64,000 nt of DNA from Polytrichum commune (Eukaryota; Streptophyta; Polytrichopsida; Polytrichales; Polytrichaceae): positions 10,292,001 through 10,356,000 of the forward strand of contig OX485803.1 in the NCBI GenBank assembly GCA_950295325.1, read 5' to 3'. The notes below the pieces were generated by a model. It had not been told where the DNA came from. It did not search any database and saw only the letters and a program-made list of their open reading frames with translations. This document shows positions 35,441 through 46,487 of the stretch, piece by piece (the stretch's first letter is position 1; the number at the start of each line of letters is the position of its first letter). The position numbers and the translations under genes were made by a program.

Positions 35441-38000
35441 GTGTACAAGTCTTCTCCTTCTCCAAATCATGTCGAGGATTGTCTTAGTGGGGACCTGGCT
35501 AAGACAACAGACCCGACGCCAACCTAACCACGACATGGAACTCAAATTTGGGACTGACTGCAATTTCATAGACGGTTTTTGAAGGCGAATTCCTTCAGAC
35601 AGGCTCCTTCAGATCAAGGCCAATTTCTCCAGTTTCACATGAGCGCGTTCCTTTTTTCACAGCATCTTCCAGTTAAGCTTGTAATGAGGGGCGCACTCAT
35701 GGGGATCTGCAGAGATTGGATTGTCTGTGACTGCTACGCCGCATTTCCTCGCAGGTAAGCACCAGACGTCGGACTGTCAGACAGTCAAATTGAATGACGC
35801 ATCTTATGTGGACCATGTAGTTCTCATTGCGATACTCATTGCGACACTGCAGGAATATTTAAATCCATTTCTTTGTCAGTCGTAGAACTAATCATCTCAT
35901 ATTTTCATGTTGCAGATGCTGTATAATGACAAGTTCATTAATCACGAGCTCCCCACATACAGTCTCAGGACTAAAGCACACACAACATGCAGCATGCAGC
36001 AGAAGCTAATCGATTAGACCTTAGATGAGTCACCCTCTCGAAAGATACAAATACAGACGTCGTGATGTTTGCAGTTCTTACAAGGATAAATTGCATGTAA
36101 TCAACATAATATGAAGCTGCTCTTCAGTCAGATTGCAATGTATAACCTGAAGCAAACCCTGTCCAGTAGCTGTTTCATTGTTGAATCCATTGCAGGCATA
36201 CAGGTTCCACTTTCCTTTACACCACTCTCTCATATCATAATAGGCATCTAACAGTACAGGTCTACGAATCTCAAACATAAATTTCTTCAAGGATGCAGCC
36301 TATCTGAGTAAAACCTTGCCTATTGAGTTCTCCCAAACCACGCAAACTTTATGGAGCCTATCAGTAGATACACCTTTTATTACTTCTTCGTGAAAATTAC
36401 TTGGATACTAGTTAAAGATTCCCGTGTAGAAATTCATGATGATTGAGATAGTACAGATGTGATAACCTCTACCTTCTCGATTCCTCACGAAGCACTTGGT
36501 GAGACGTGCAGAGTCCAGAATGCGATAGTAATTAAGACGACGTCGATCAGCTCCTTTAGTACGAAGATGCAGCACACTGCATGTGTAGCGTTCTCGGGAG
36601 GTAGCTCACATGTACCATGCCTGCTACTGTGCTTGGACTTAAATTATTCCAGTCAAAAGGCTCAGTACACAATAAATAACGTACGTAGAACTGGTAGAGT
36701 CAACCAATTGCATTGAGTTCACAGTATGTAAATTTCGTACCGCTCTGATGACTGTCTCATGGCTTAGAGTTAGAACTGCAGGTATCTACGATGAAAGCAA
36801 GGTTATTCTTTGACAAACAATTACCCGATTGTAAAGCAGGTAGGCACATGCTGCACAGATCTTCCAAGGGCTAAGTGCCGAGGAGGACTACGTTTCATCG
36901 ACCAAGATGCCTCTCAGACATCACCGCCACGGCCTCCAACCCCGCGCTTTACACATTTTACCGATTTCCACTTTCGACGTCAACAAAACGTAACGTGCGT
37001 GATTAGTAGATCCCCTAGTTAAGATTCTACGGGCTCGTGTGAATTTACACCCTTTCTTTCGCACCTTTGAGCAACGTCGGAGGTGATTAGGATCGTTTGC
37101 AAGCCCTATAAGTATCTGCTGCTACAATTAAACTTGCAGTTTCAGTACCTCCTCTCAGGTCGCACTTAGTTACTTGTTGTTCAGTAAAATGTATTTGCAT
37201 CCAGGTTCGCATTAACGTGTCAATGTGGGCACACATCGCCAATTGAGCTTGTACAGACGGGATATTCATCAAGTGCACATCTGCAGTAAAAATGTGAGGA
37301 CACGAAGTGTCGTCGTCCAACGGCAAGAGGTTCACAGAGATCACAGCAACTGGTCATGGCCGTTTTCGTATTTACACACGCCTCGCTTCTGGTGAGGCTT
37401 GCAGTTTGATGTTACATGAGGCTCATCAGTGCAGTATGGAGGATTTCCTCAGAAATATTTAGAACTTCCTCCAAGAGGTGATTGGATGCAGTTCACTGCT
37501 TCAATTTGTCCATCTCCACATAGTGAGCCAGATATCTCTTGAGTCTCCAAATGGAAAACTGTTCGAACATCCTCTCTGTGCTCTTGCTCGTCCATTGACA
37601 TTCATCGTTGTAAGTCCTGTGCAATTTAAGTATCTGCATGTGAAATTTATCTTAACAGATTGAAGAACTATCTATTGAGTGGATTCTGCTGCCTGGGGAT
37701 AGGTCTGTTGTACGGGTTTCGTTGTGTTGGAGCATGGTGGATATGGCCTTTCGATGGTACCTGTAATTAGTACACACAATGCAATCCCTTTGCAACTATT
37801 TTTGTGAAGACAAAAGAGTATTCAGCGCTATCCATAGTGGTGGTGGTGGTGGTGGTGATGTTTCTTCAGGCTTTCACTCTGCCATGGTTTTCCCTGATTG
37901 TACACTTTGTTCTGTTAACAATTGCCATATTTATTTCTGTAAATCTGTGAATATTGACATCTTCTGCTGCACTCAGAGGCCATAGCTCATTCATTCCGCG
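35441..38000. other. No gene assigned; rest of unit B
   Basis: Short blocks match unit A (listed under copy A). A CGACGCCAACC(TAACC)-type block occurs both at 34160 and at 35516, so the unit has internal repetition. A (GGT)7 run lies at 37836-37857. No domain is recognised. Confidence 0.5.
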
Positions 38001-38004
38001 AGAA

Positions 38005-38150
38005 CTGCCACTACAATAGAGCCTGTTCTCAGTGCTTTCAGAAGCGCCTGGAGCTGCAGAGCCTACACGATGAAGATGGGACTAGGAATGGAAAGACCAG
38101 TCCATTCAGCTCTTTCCTGAAGAAGTTCATAGAAAGCACCATGACGTGCA
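38005..38150 (+). pseudogene. Exon-like fragment, possibly B3-type
   Basis: An uninterrupted protein-like stretch contains RACSQCFQKRLELQ followed by SPFSSFLKKFIESTMTC and, after a frame break, HIP and FAN-like words. A cysteine pair followed by FFK/FLKKF and then L-HIP-x-FA resembles the start of some plant B3 DNA-binding proteins. The match is short, from memory of the family pattern only, and the frame breaks at about 38165. A chance reading cannot be excluded. Confidence 0.22.
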
Positions 38151-38478
38151 CACTGGTACATATTCCAATTACTCGCCAATACTCTTGTGCGTGACAAATT
38201 TTCCTGACACTCTTCTACGTTTCAATGTTACTTGTGAAACAATTTCATACAAACTGTAGTCGTTATATGATCAAATCTATCCACTAGCTATAATTCCTTC
38301 ATTATTGAAGCTGATGGTATGTTCGTGAAGTAATATACTCCAATCTCACTTGCTGCTTTACATAATATCAACTCAGTCTCTCACAATCACAGCATCGCTA
38401 CAATCAGTCGTCAATGCATTCATCTTCAATCATGCCCGCTTGCAGAAATCCAAACTAACTCAAAGCCAAATGAATACT

Positions 38479-38910
38479 TTATTGCACAATACAAAAGAAA
38501 ATAAGTATCAAAGACACAGGCCGCTCTCCTCCAAGAGTACTTGATGGTGTTAGGCGATGCACCTTTGAACACATTGTGGCCATACTTCTTGCATCTTTAG
38601 CATCATCAGAAATCTTCAAAAGTTTATAAAGTAAGCCTGAAATCTTTAAAGAGGTCTGCGCCTGTGTATCCTTCCTCTTAAGAAGCCAGTTATTAAATGC
38701 AATTAGGTCATGGCTCTTAAATGACCATGGTACCCCGCATTTTGGATGAGAGCATAGAAAACTCCATAGACTATAGCCCACAATCTTTTGAAGGTCACAA
38801 GCCCTAAACCTTAAACCTAAATTTTCGCTACACATTCCACCATGCCTATCTTCAACAGTTGTCCCAAAAACACCCTCTACAATCCCAACCAACATTATCC
38901 ATACTTGCAA
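38479..38910 (-). CDS. Hypothetical 143-codon open frame
   Basis: Open from 38910 down to 38479 on the minus strand, with a mixed composition that looks protein-like (for example GYSLWSFLCSHPKCGVPWSF and LLYKLLKISDDAKDA). I do not recognise a domain. It is not part of the transposon at 39143 and lies 3' of the A/B unit. It could be an exon or a decayed gene piece; there is no promoter or start context to decide. Confidence 0.3.
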   Translation of the reverse strand: MQVWIMLVGIVEGVFGTTVEDRHGGMCSENLGLRFRACDLQKIVGYSLWSFLCSHPKCGVPWSFKSHDLIAFNNWLLKRKDTQAQTSLKISGLLYKLLKISDDAKDARSMATMCSKVHRLTPSSTLGGERPVSLILIFFCIVQ

Positions 38911-38939
38911 TGTGGAATTCCATATAAATTGTCATCCAC

Positions 38940-39060
38940 TGAAAATGTTATGCGTTGTAGTTTGAAACTGCCCTCGTTTAAACCTAAAACAAGGGCCATG
39001 AGATTTCAAGGATTCTCAAGAGCCATGGCCTTATGGCATTCGTGTAAACAGGCCCTGAGG
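38940..39060. repeat. Imperfect foldback of about 120 bp
   Basis: CGTTTAAACCTAAAACAAGG and GTTTACACGAATGCCATAAG (the latter on the minus strand) begin two arms that pair imperfectly around 39000, including GGCCATG(A/G). It ends near CAGGCCCTG and may be a small non-autonomous element. Confidence 0.45.
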
Positions 39061-39424
39061 TAAGGCTTCCAGGCTTTCCAATGCCCTATACCTTATTACA
39101 ACGAGCCCTTTTTGGGATGGGCCCAAATCTCCCAGTGGATTACACCCTAACCTTGATAATGTCACATCCTCCGTTTCACCAAAAAGTGTGATATAAACAA
39201 GGTGTGACATACTTGATAATGTCACATTTTGTGCATAATGTGATATTATCAAAAAAGATGTAGAAAATCAAAATATAATTACAATTTTTTTTTAAAATAA
39301 CAAATACGAGACTTCAATGTTTTTGAATGTAAAATCTAATTCAAAATTGTGAATAACAACAAGAGCACATCATAATGTGTCATTGAGATCAGGTAAAGAC
39401 CTCTCACTAGAGACAAAGAAGCTT

Positions 39425-39649
39425 CTAATGCATGTCACATTGTTTTGTTGATGTTAAATGTGCAACACCAATTCTAATGAGTTTGTCATGGATTTTTTCC
39501 ATTTCTAACAACTCATGAGTGCTGAAAATCTGAGAACCTTGGCTAGCCATAAAATTTAAAACATCTTTAGCATATTTTTGTGCATCGCTTAGCTTCACTA
39601 CTTTAGACTCATCATCACTGCTATCAACAATCAATGGATCCACTTCCAT
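39425..39649 (-). pseudogene. C-terminal exon, pogo/Tigger-like tail
   Basis: An open frame encodes MEVDPLIVDSSDDESKVVK, then a predicted helical stretch (DAQKYAKDVLNFMASQG, LLEMEKIHDKLIRI), ending TSTKQCDMH and a stop 0.28 kb from the element end. An acidic linker, paired helices and a terminal KQ(T)S-type tail resemble the C-termini of pogo/Tigger transposases, which would fit the TA target. The resemblance is by pattern, not alignment. The start codon is uncertain; the frame stays open upstream to 39703. Confidence 0.4.
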
Positions 39650-40102
39650 GGAATCAAGGGAAAAGGTGAGTTTAATTAGAAGTGCACATGTGGAAGATGG
39701 CAATGCACTGATGTTTTACCTCTGTGGCGGAGAACACACGTCCACTCTCATAAAAAGGATCGTAGTTGCCGAGCTCAATCTGTCAAATTATGATACAGGA
39801 AAACACTCATTCTTAATGCTACTTCTGAGAGGGAGGAAGGTTAAATGAGCACTGAATCAGAAACAATAGGGGAATGGTAGAGGGGTGGATCACAAGTAGG
39901 ACTTCTTCAAGTCCCGGGTGGCAACTCTCCCCTTTACAATATTTGTTTCTAAATTACTCCTCGTGAACTGATGCTTCATTGGTACTACACAAAGAGGAAC
40001 GTATCTTCATAGATTTTTAATGCTACATATGCTTGGAAATAAGGCGTGGAGAGGAACCCATTGATATCATCTGTGTCTGAGATGGAGAAGCTTCAGACTT
40101 AC

Positions 40103-40282
40103 AAATGTCAGTGTCTACAGAACCAAGATAAATCAAATTTTCTACAGCAGGGTTCACCATCTTCCAGACCCATAGGTATTCTTCACTTTTAAGAGTATCA
40201 TGAAACTTCTTAGAATTTACAATCTTGAAGGTGTGTCTAATGCAAAAGCATGCAGCTCCAGCAAATTGCTTCTCGGAAATGT
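40103..40282 (-). pseudogene. Exon-like frame inside the TA transposon
   Basis: About 60 codons open, containing CFCIRHTFKIVNSKKFHDTL and SEEYLWVWKMVNPAVENLIY, followed directly by a consensus donor GTAAGT at 40102-40097. Protein-like, family not recognised. It begins after an in-frame TAA near 40284, so its acceptor or an upstream frameshift is unresolved. Confidence 0.4.
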
Positions 40283-40366
40283 TTTACCAGCTCTAAATCT
40301 TCAAGGTTAAGAGGCATTTATCGACATTGGAAATGGCTACTGAAGGAATGCAACTAAGGTGCTTAC

Positions 40367-40537
40367 CATGTGTGCACCATCTTCAACGGCAACCACAAAA
40401 TCCTCAGGAACCACCGATTGATCAACTTCCACCTCACAATGCAATTCTCTGAAAATGCCACAAAATGAATGCCAGCAGTCTAAGTTTGAAACAGAGAAAT
40501 CAATTACAAGGTCTTCAACACCGAACTGATTCAACAA
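40367..40537 (-). pseudogene. Upstream exon-like frame, TA transposon
   Basis: An open frame with GVEDLVIDFSVSNLDCWHSF and VPEDFVVAVEDGAHM, ending at a GTAAGC donor (40366-40361). The 84-bp gap to the next exon-like frame is a typical short plant intron length. The product is not recognised. Confidence 0.4.
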
Positions 40538-41272
40538 GCCTCAAATCTTCAAAAGTACCATTTAGGAAGAAACCTTGTGGATGCAGCAGTTTGTTGAGGA
40601 GAGCGGCAAGAAGATGAGGGGCAAAGCGGTGTGTGGAGCGGTGAGAGGAGAGAGCATATGATGCAGGCGGAGCTACGAGAAGTTGATATGCGAGAGAAAC
40701 CGTTGCTTCTTCGGCATATGAGATTCAAGATTCAAGAACCCAAGATTCAAGCGGAAGCAGGTAAAGATGCCAACATCATCCATAGAATTTGTTGTCCATC
40801 CGGCCTTTTTTCACCCATGTTACTTGTTATTATCACACTTACACTACAAATTTTGAAAAAAAAAATTGTGACATTATCAAGGGTGATAGTGATAATAACG
40901 AGGGAGTTTTACACTGGAAATCGGTTTCAAACTTTTAGGTGACAATATCAAGGTGTTCTATTAACAAGTGTGATATTATCAAGGTTAGGGTGTACTTAGT
41001 TTCATTTTATTCATCCCAATTTTGATGACCTTGTTAGTTGGCTCCGTCCAGTCGTAAGTTTGCCAGAATAGAACCGGGATGATGTATATGCACTCAACTT
41101 TGTGGTCCAACACAGATTAAGAGTTTTGATTCCCTTGCATTAGACTTGAGTGTCCCTTCTTGACATTCTTGAACTAAAACAAGATGGTGGATTTAAGAGG
41201 GTTATTTCCATACTGGTGTTTTAATTCTGAGCTCGTGACGTGCTTCATTAAATTCTCTCCCAATGTTCTAAG

Positions 41273-41499
41273 CAGTGCCCAGGAAGATTTTGGGCATAGT
41301 TGGCCAAGGTCCTAGTGATTCCAAATTCAACCAGTTACATGTTGACATCTTCCGGTTTTGCTTTCATTTCATTTGAGGTATATTCTATAGATTCCTCTAA
41401 AATGGTCGGTAATTCTCCCAAAGTCTCCAACTTCAACCGGTTATTTCTCAAACTCGACCAGTTCATTTGTAACTAGCCGACGGTTCTTCCCTAGCAGTG
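41273..41499 (+). mobile_element. hAT-like 227-bp element, perfect 8-bp TSD
   Basis: Flanked by GTTCTAAG at 41265-41272 and 41500-41507. It starts CAGTGCCCAGGAAGA; its right end read inward is CACTGCTAGGGAAGA, an imperfect inverted repeat. The interior has two CCAGTT/CCGGTT words and TTTCTCAAACTCGACCAG. A non-autonomous hAT element is the best fit. Confidence 0.88.
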
Positions 41500-41507
41500 G
41501 TTCTAAG

Positions 41508-42420
41508 GATATAAAACGGGGGGAAGGGCAACTCCAGTTGATGTAAAGCTCCTCAACAATATCTCCAATTTGATCAAGTACATAATAGCTGCAAAGAGTT
41601 CCAGTCGTGGCTCGTATGATTGTTCTTTCCAGTTGAGGTCAGGGTTCCAGGCTTACCCTACAATCCTGGTAAAATAATGGGTAGGCCCTATTTGGGCTGG
41701 AGTTCAACTTTTCTAGAGGATTACTTCATTTTTCTGTATTTGTTTCAATAGTTTCATGGACCTCATCAGTTCAGGCTCGTTGCAGTTTTCAAATGTGAAG
41801 CTATGCACTCAAAGTGTGGTCTACCACATGTTTAGGGTTTCCATTCCCTTGCATAAGGCTTGAGAGATGGAATGGTCAAGTTCGAGTCTCTTCCTTTCAA
41901 CGAATAATTTGAAGTGGTTTTATTTCAAAGCTTGCGCTTCATTGAATGGGAGTCTTATCAATTTTGTACTTATATTGATTCTTACAGATGTATGGTAACT
42001 TGGAAAATGTGTCAATCTTACCTTTTTGATGGTGTCAAACCCTTAATACGATGAATTCTAAGTTTGTTTCCTACTTTTGCATGAGAACATTTGTTTGCCC
42101 ATGCACTCCCCAATCTACAGCTCATTCATTTAACTCTAGTTGTTGTAGTGCCACGTCTCTCAAGAAAGAAAGAAAAAAACCAAAAAAAAGGAGCGTCAAT
42201 GTAGTACATTAAATCATTTTGTGTGATTAGTGTGAACTGCTATTTGGAGTTACGCATTGCTATAAAATTTTACAAAGAGTATTATTTTTCACCCAAATAA
42301 CATAAGTTGTTATTATGCACGCTGAAGAATATGATGTAACTTAGTTGGTGATAATGTTGGTAATAAAGTTATAGCAACACGTAACTCCGAAGGTAACCCA
42401 TACTAATTAAACAAAATAGT
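41508..42420. other. No gene seen
   Basis: Unassigned DNA. It contains repeated phrases such as CCAAAGTGTGGTC (41100, 41813) and TTGCAT(T/A)AG(A/G)CTTGAG (41136, 41851), so an old internal duplication of about 0.7 kb is likely (around 41090-41170 with 41800-41890). Confidence 0.45.
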
Positions 42421-42428
42421 ACACCACT

Positions 42429-42660
42429 GAGAGAGGGAATTATTGATACGAGTGTACCTCTCATCCATCCAACAAAGAAACTTGAACCCTTATAGGTTTG
42501 TTGCCGATTCATCTCAAATGACCTTTGGTACACTAATTTGTGGTCTTTAAGCTAATTCCGGTGTCAAACCAATTGAATTAAATAACCTCCAGGTTGCATA
42601 TTATATCAGGGCTTTTATGGTGGATGAGAGGTACACTTATTTTTGACAATTCCCTCTCTC
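42429..42660. mobile_element. 232-bp MITE with CCACT flanks
   Basis: The ends share a perfect 13-base inverted repeat GAGAGAGGGAATT, then a second perfect inverted block AGTGTACCTCTCATCCA. CCACT flanks both sides (42424-42428, 42661-42665), a possible 5-bp TSD. No coding capacity. The superfamily is uncertain. Confidence 0.75.
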
Positions 42661-43024
42661 CCACTACCACACCCCTCGATTCACTTTCAGTTGTTGCCTT
42701 CTGGTTAGGGTTATGGTCTTCTTGATCAAGTTGTCCACTTCTACATAACGGTAAGTAGATCCTATTATAGATGTTAAGGGATGTTAGCAAATAATATACC
42801 TAGTGTTGGCATGGTATAAATGTTGTGGCTGGTTACCACCCCAATTATGGACTCAAGGTATCCACCAAAGACAATAATTTATATATAATGTTGTTATTGT
42901 TAAGAGAAATTTTGAGATCAATAACTAAGATGTGGAACCACCAACTATTAGTCTTATAATGAATATAGGACCATGGTTGTGAAATATACTTCATCATAAA
43001 AAAACGATCGTCACTTAAAAACTA

Positions 43025-43395
43025 CACCAAATATGATATTTAGTGTCATATGGTATTTAATGTCGCTATGGTAACTTTTTGGGTGACACTTCTTATGAAT
43101 AAGTGAACCACTATTGTCATGGATGATGGATGAGTTCATCCATTGGCCAAAATCCTACCTTCTCTTGTCAGCAGCTTGTGATGAAATATTGTCATGGGTG
43201 ATTGAAATTTGGATGAAAAATCACTTGATAAGTGACAGTAATTGCAACACTGTAAATCTATAATCCACCAAAAAATTAACAACGAATGACAAATAATGTT
43301 GGGTTAACATTTAGGGTTGGTGACACAAAACTGCGGTTACAAGTATTATTCATCAAGACAATTAGAATTGGTGGCATTAAATATCAAATTTAGTG
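43025..43395. mobile_element. TA-MITE (CACTAAAT family), most complete copy
   Basis: 371 bp, flanked by TA (43023-43024, 43396-43397). The ends are CACCAAATATGATATTTAGTG and, read inward from the right, CACTAAATTTGATATTTA. It serves as the reference for the copies at 31294, 46011 and 54228. The CACTA-like end invites confusion with CACTA elements, but TA flanks rather than a 3-bp duplication favour a Tc1/mariner-type MITE. Confidence 0.85.
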
Positions 43396-44051
43396 TACTG
43401 ACTTCTAAACTATGCCTTTTAAACTTATAACTGTGAATACAGTCTATAGAAACGTGAAAATCAACCAGCATTGAGAGTTACCACATGTAATGCAAATATA
43501 TCTCAATATTACCTATTTTATTTTAATATTTTATTAAATATGCGATGATGCTACATTGTGATAAATTTAGGACTTTCCATGTATAAGCTATGGTACTTTG
43601 GTGAAATTTATATCACATAAAATATATCAAATCAATATTTAACATTATCCATATTTTAGTGTCATAGTGCAAGCATGGTACACTTAACCACTTATGAACC
43701 CTATGAAAATTCATACACAGAGGGTTCAAACTGCATAATAAATTTAATTTTCTTGATTTTTCTATAATTTATTTTCAAAAAATTGAAGTGTTTAGTTTAA
43801 GTAAACATGTAGCCTTTAATGCAACATGTGTAAAATATATAGCCATTGAGTAACCTTAAATCCCAAAATAACATGGCGACTAGTAGATGTCACTATGTTG
43901 AAGTGTATTTCACTCTTGCCAACAATGATTGACTATTATTTTCTTATATACTACATGATCAAATAATTTACCAATCTCATGTTGCTTATTTTATTATTCT
44001 GCCCCCAAGACCAATCAAGGCCACAAACACAACTAGGGTAGTGCGATCAAC

Positions 44052-44139
44052 CACACACTTGCAATTGACACAATGGTCCTTTGTGTTGAAAATGATCACT
44101 TTTACACCAAAGAATCATTGTGTAAATTGCAAGTGTGTG
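44052..44139. other. Long hairpin (88 nt), miRNA-precursor-like
   Basis: Arms of 35-36 nt pair from CACACACTTGCAATT outward to the loop at 44087-44103, with about three mismatches and one bulge: 15 perfect outer pairs, one mismatch, then eight perfect pairs. The size and loop fit a plant miRNA or hairpin-siRNA precursor, but a tiny foldback transposon would look the same. I see no TATA box at the usual distance that decides it. Confidence 0.7.
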
Positions 44140-45463
44140 TTTGTACCCAGCAGCCTAATTATGGAAAGATAAGGCCACTCATGCACATGCATGTATGGTC
44201 ATTTTCTAAGCTCATTATCATTTTGCCTGGCAACCCTCAGAGATCTACAAAGCCTAAAATAGTAATGGAAACTAAAAGGCTAAGACAAAATTTTAGACAA
44301 TTTAAATGCCTTGAAAAATCCAAAAAAATCCATAGATTTCAAACTTATGAAGAGTCTACAAAATAATTCTCAAAATTAATAAATACATATGCAACATAAA
44401 GAAATTTGCAAAGTTATTCAAACTACTTATTAGGGCGTTCTATTAATATAGTGTGCCCCTTGGTAAATCATTTAGGAAAGAAAAATCCACATGCAAAGAC
44501 ATCACCAACACTAAATACTTTGTCACAAAAGCTTCAAATAACAAGAAAGGCAAGGTCATTATCACCAATAACATGCCTCAACATGCTACTTATTTGATGC
44601 GCGCTTGCAATTTAAGTTTCCTTAGAATGGAAAAAAAAATATTGCAATTACTACATCATACAATAATGCAAAATGACAATTGAGTAGTACATTAAGAATG
44701 CATGAGATTTGAACATAGTTCGTAATACAAATAAGCAAACAAGCAACCTTTAATTGTCAATGGAGCTCCTAATACTCTATCTCAATTATTACAAACTTTA
44801 TGGAGTACGTCCTTGTTCACAATGCACACAGTCTCATTAAGCTTATGGCTCAATTCAACAAACTTTCAACATGTTGAAGTAGGACATTTTTTAGCCAAAA
44901 AGTCACGAGCCCTCAGCAAGCAGACTTGAATTCTTAAAGGTAGGAGACACTTCTACTTCCACTACCATAATCCACATAAATAACTATCAACAAGCGCATG
45001 GCATTTGATGTTAGCTTAGGATTGGATGAAAGAAATTCCAAACAGAAGTCATAGCAATGGTGATCTAGCAACCTTCAATTGACATCAATAAATTCTCTTG
45101 TTCCTTTGCCTCGGTGATTACAAACTTTATGAAATATTGCCTTAAATTGACCTATGAGCAACTTCTTGAACTTAAGATTCAAGGGATGCAAGCAAGGAGT
45201 GAAAACAATCAAAGTGAATTGGCAACATTCAATTTCAACAAAAATCCTTTGTACTTCCACATTCTCAATACACACAAACACACACGGATTAAAGTTGTAC
45301 CAAATTTCAATAAGAATTTTGATGATGGGAGTAAAAATATGTGAAGATCGTGACAATCAATGGCACTCATTATTTATTTTATCAAGAACTGCTCCTCCTG
45401 CTTGTAAAACTTTTTCATCAATCGCCATATATAAATTTTCTCACACTAAGGAGCCCCAAGGGT

Positions 45464-45467
<4 letters not shown>

Positions 45468-45501
<34 letters not shown>
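45468..45501. repeat. (CT)n microsatellite
   Basis: About 17 CT repeats. Confidence 0.97.
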
Positions 45502-45502
<1 letters not shown>

Positions 45503-45686
45503 CCACGGTGCCTACAACAATCTCAATGTTTTGAGGCAATGGGAGACTAAGAGGCAATCGAGATAATAGCTACCCTCGCCACCTTCCAAATATGGAAATT
45601 TTGCAAGCCTAAACCAACCGTTGCCATGCCTTCGCACACCACTTGGCTCAAGGATACATCCCCACCCCCTGAAAACTAGCCAATGC

Positions 45687-45715
45687 CCCCCCCCCCCACC
45701 CACACACACACACTA
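45687..45715. repeat. C-run followed by (CA)n
   Basis: A run of about 14 C is followed by CCA and CA repeats. Confidence 0.9.
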
Positions 45716-46010
45716 ATGCATGGAAAGAGGTACCACCTATTTTAAGAAATGAACCTTTTATGCAAGATAAATAACAGGAGAGATTCCGAACAAATTCCAA
45801 AAATATATAGATCTAATGGCATATTAAGAGTCTATGAAATCATTTTCAGAAATTAATAATTCATATGCAACCCAAAACAATTCCCAAAGTATATAGCAAC
45901 TCTATTGTGCAATGACTACATGCAACACTGTGTGCAATTTATATATGTAATAACTAGGTACAATAACTACATGCAATAACTTTGTTACCCAATAACTCCA
46001 TTACCTACTA

Positions 46011-46264
46011 CACTAAATATTGTACTCAATGTCATATGGTAATTTTATCATTGTGGTAACTTTCTCGATGACACTCTCTATGAATAAGTTTACAAGCATT
46101 GTCGTGGAAATTATAATTTGGATGAAATCCGTGTCAATTATTGAAACAAAATTTGGTATATTCTACATCCTAACATTTTTATAGTAAAACATTGTCATGG
46201 ATGATTAAAATTTGAATGAAGAATCACTTAATGAGTGACTCACGTCACTAAGGCATTGTAAATG
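46011..46264. mobile_element. 5' part of a split TA-MITE
   Basis: Starts CACTAAATATTGTACT after TA and follows the 43025 reference to GCATTGTAAAT, where similarity stops. The remaining third is found at 49137-49245. Confidence 0.8.
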
Positions 46265-46487
46265 AGCCTTGTGTGGTCATGGGCATGGTTCATCTGGAAC
46301 GTCAATCCACCAAGACCCATAGAAGGGCCTCAATGTTCCTATGTGGCGTGGGCTAGGGGGAGGTGTTACCACCGAGGCAGGGTGAGATGTCAAGCACTGT
46401 CACACTAACGCTCACAATACCACGGCTAGACTAAAGCTAGAATTGCTAAAGGTGGGTGAGTTGCAGAAGCTAATCAAGGTACACTAG

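Larger units (their letters stand above)
28608..37340 (+). repeat. Large diverged repeat unit, copy B
   Basis: The counterpart of 3536-16034. Copy B carries four inserted elements that are absent from copy A at the homologous position (29200-30954, 31294-31659, 31969-32355, 33055-33838). It also holds a tandem duplication at 28975-29171 and places segment y (34383-35440) after the 33.9-kb segment instead of near the start. No coding function is recognised. Confidence 0.8.
39143..40992 (-). mobile_element. TA-flanked 1,850-bp DNA transposon
   Basis: The 24-bp terminal inverted repeats (39143-39166 and 40969-40992) start CACCCTAACCTTGATAAT and differ at one base. They are flanked by TA on both sides (39141-39142, 40993-40994). 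The subterminal regions repeat the motif CTTGATAAT(G/A)TCACA in both orientations several times, like transposase binding sites. Exon-like minus-strand open frames lie inside (40537-40367, 40282-40103, 39649-39425). TA duplication places it in the Tc1/mariner/pogo group. A complete D,D,E/D core is not visible, so it may be a deletion derivative or carry captured sequence. Confidence 0.85.
43400..46005. other. No gene seen; AT-rich DNA
   Basis: It contains the long hairpin at 44052-44139 and a pair of related 65-bp stretches at about 44745-44810 and 45068-45135 (both with CAACCTT(T/C)AATTG and ATTACAAACTTTATG). The open frames here lack domains. Confidence 0.5.

Noticed and set aside
43025-43395. 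CACTA superfamily assignment for the CACTAAAT MITEs
   Set aside because: Flanks are TA rather than a 3-bp duplication, and the interior does not resemble CACTA subterminal repeats.
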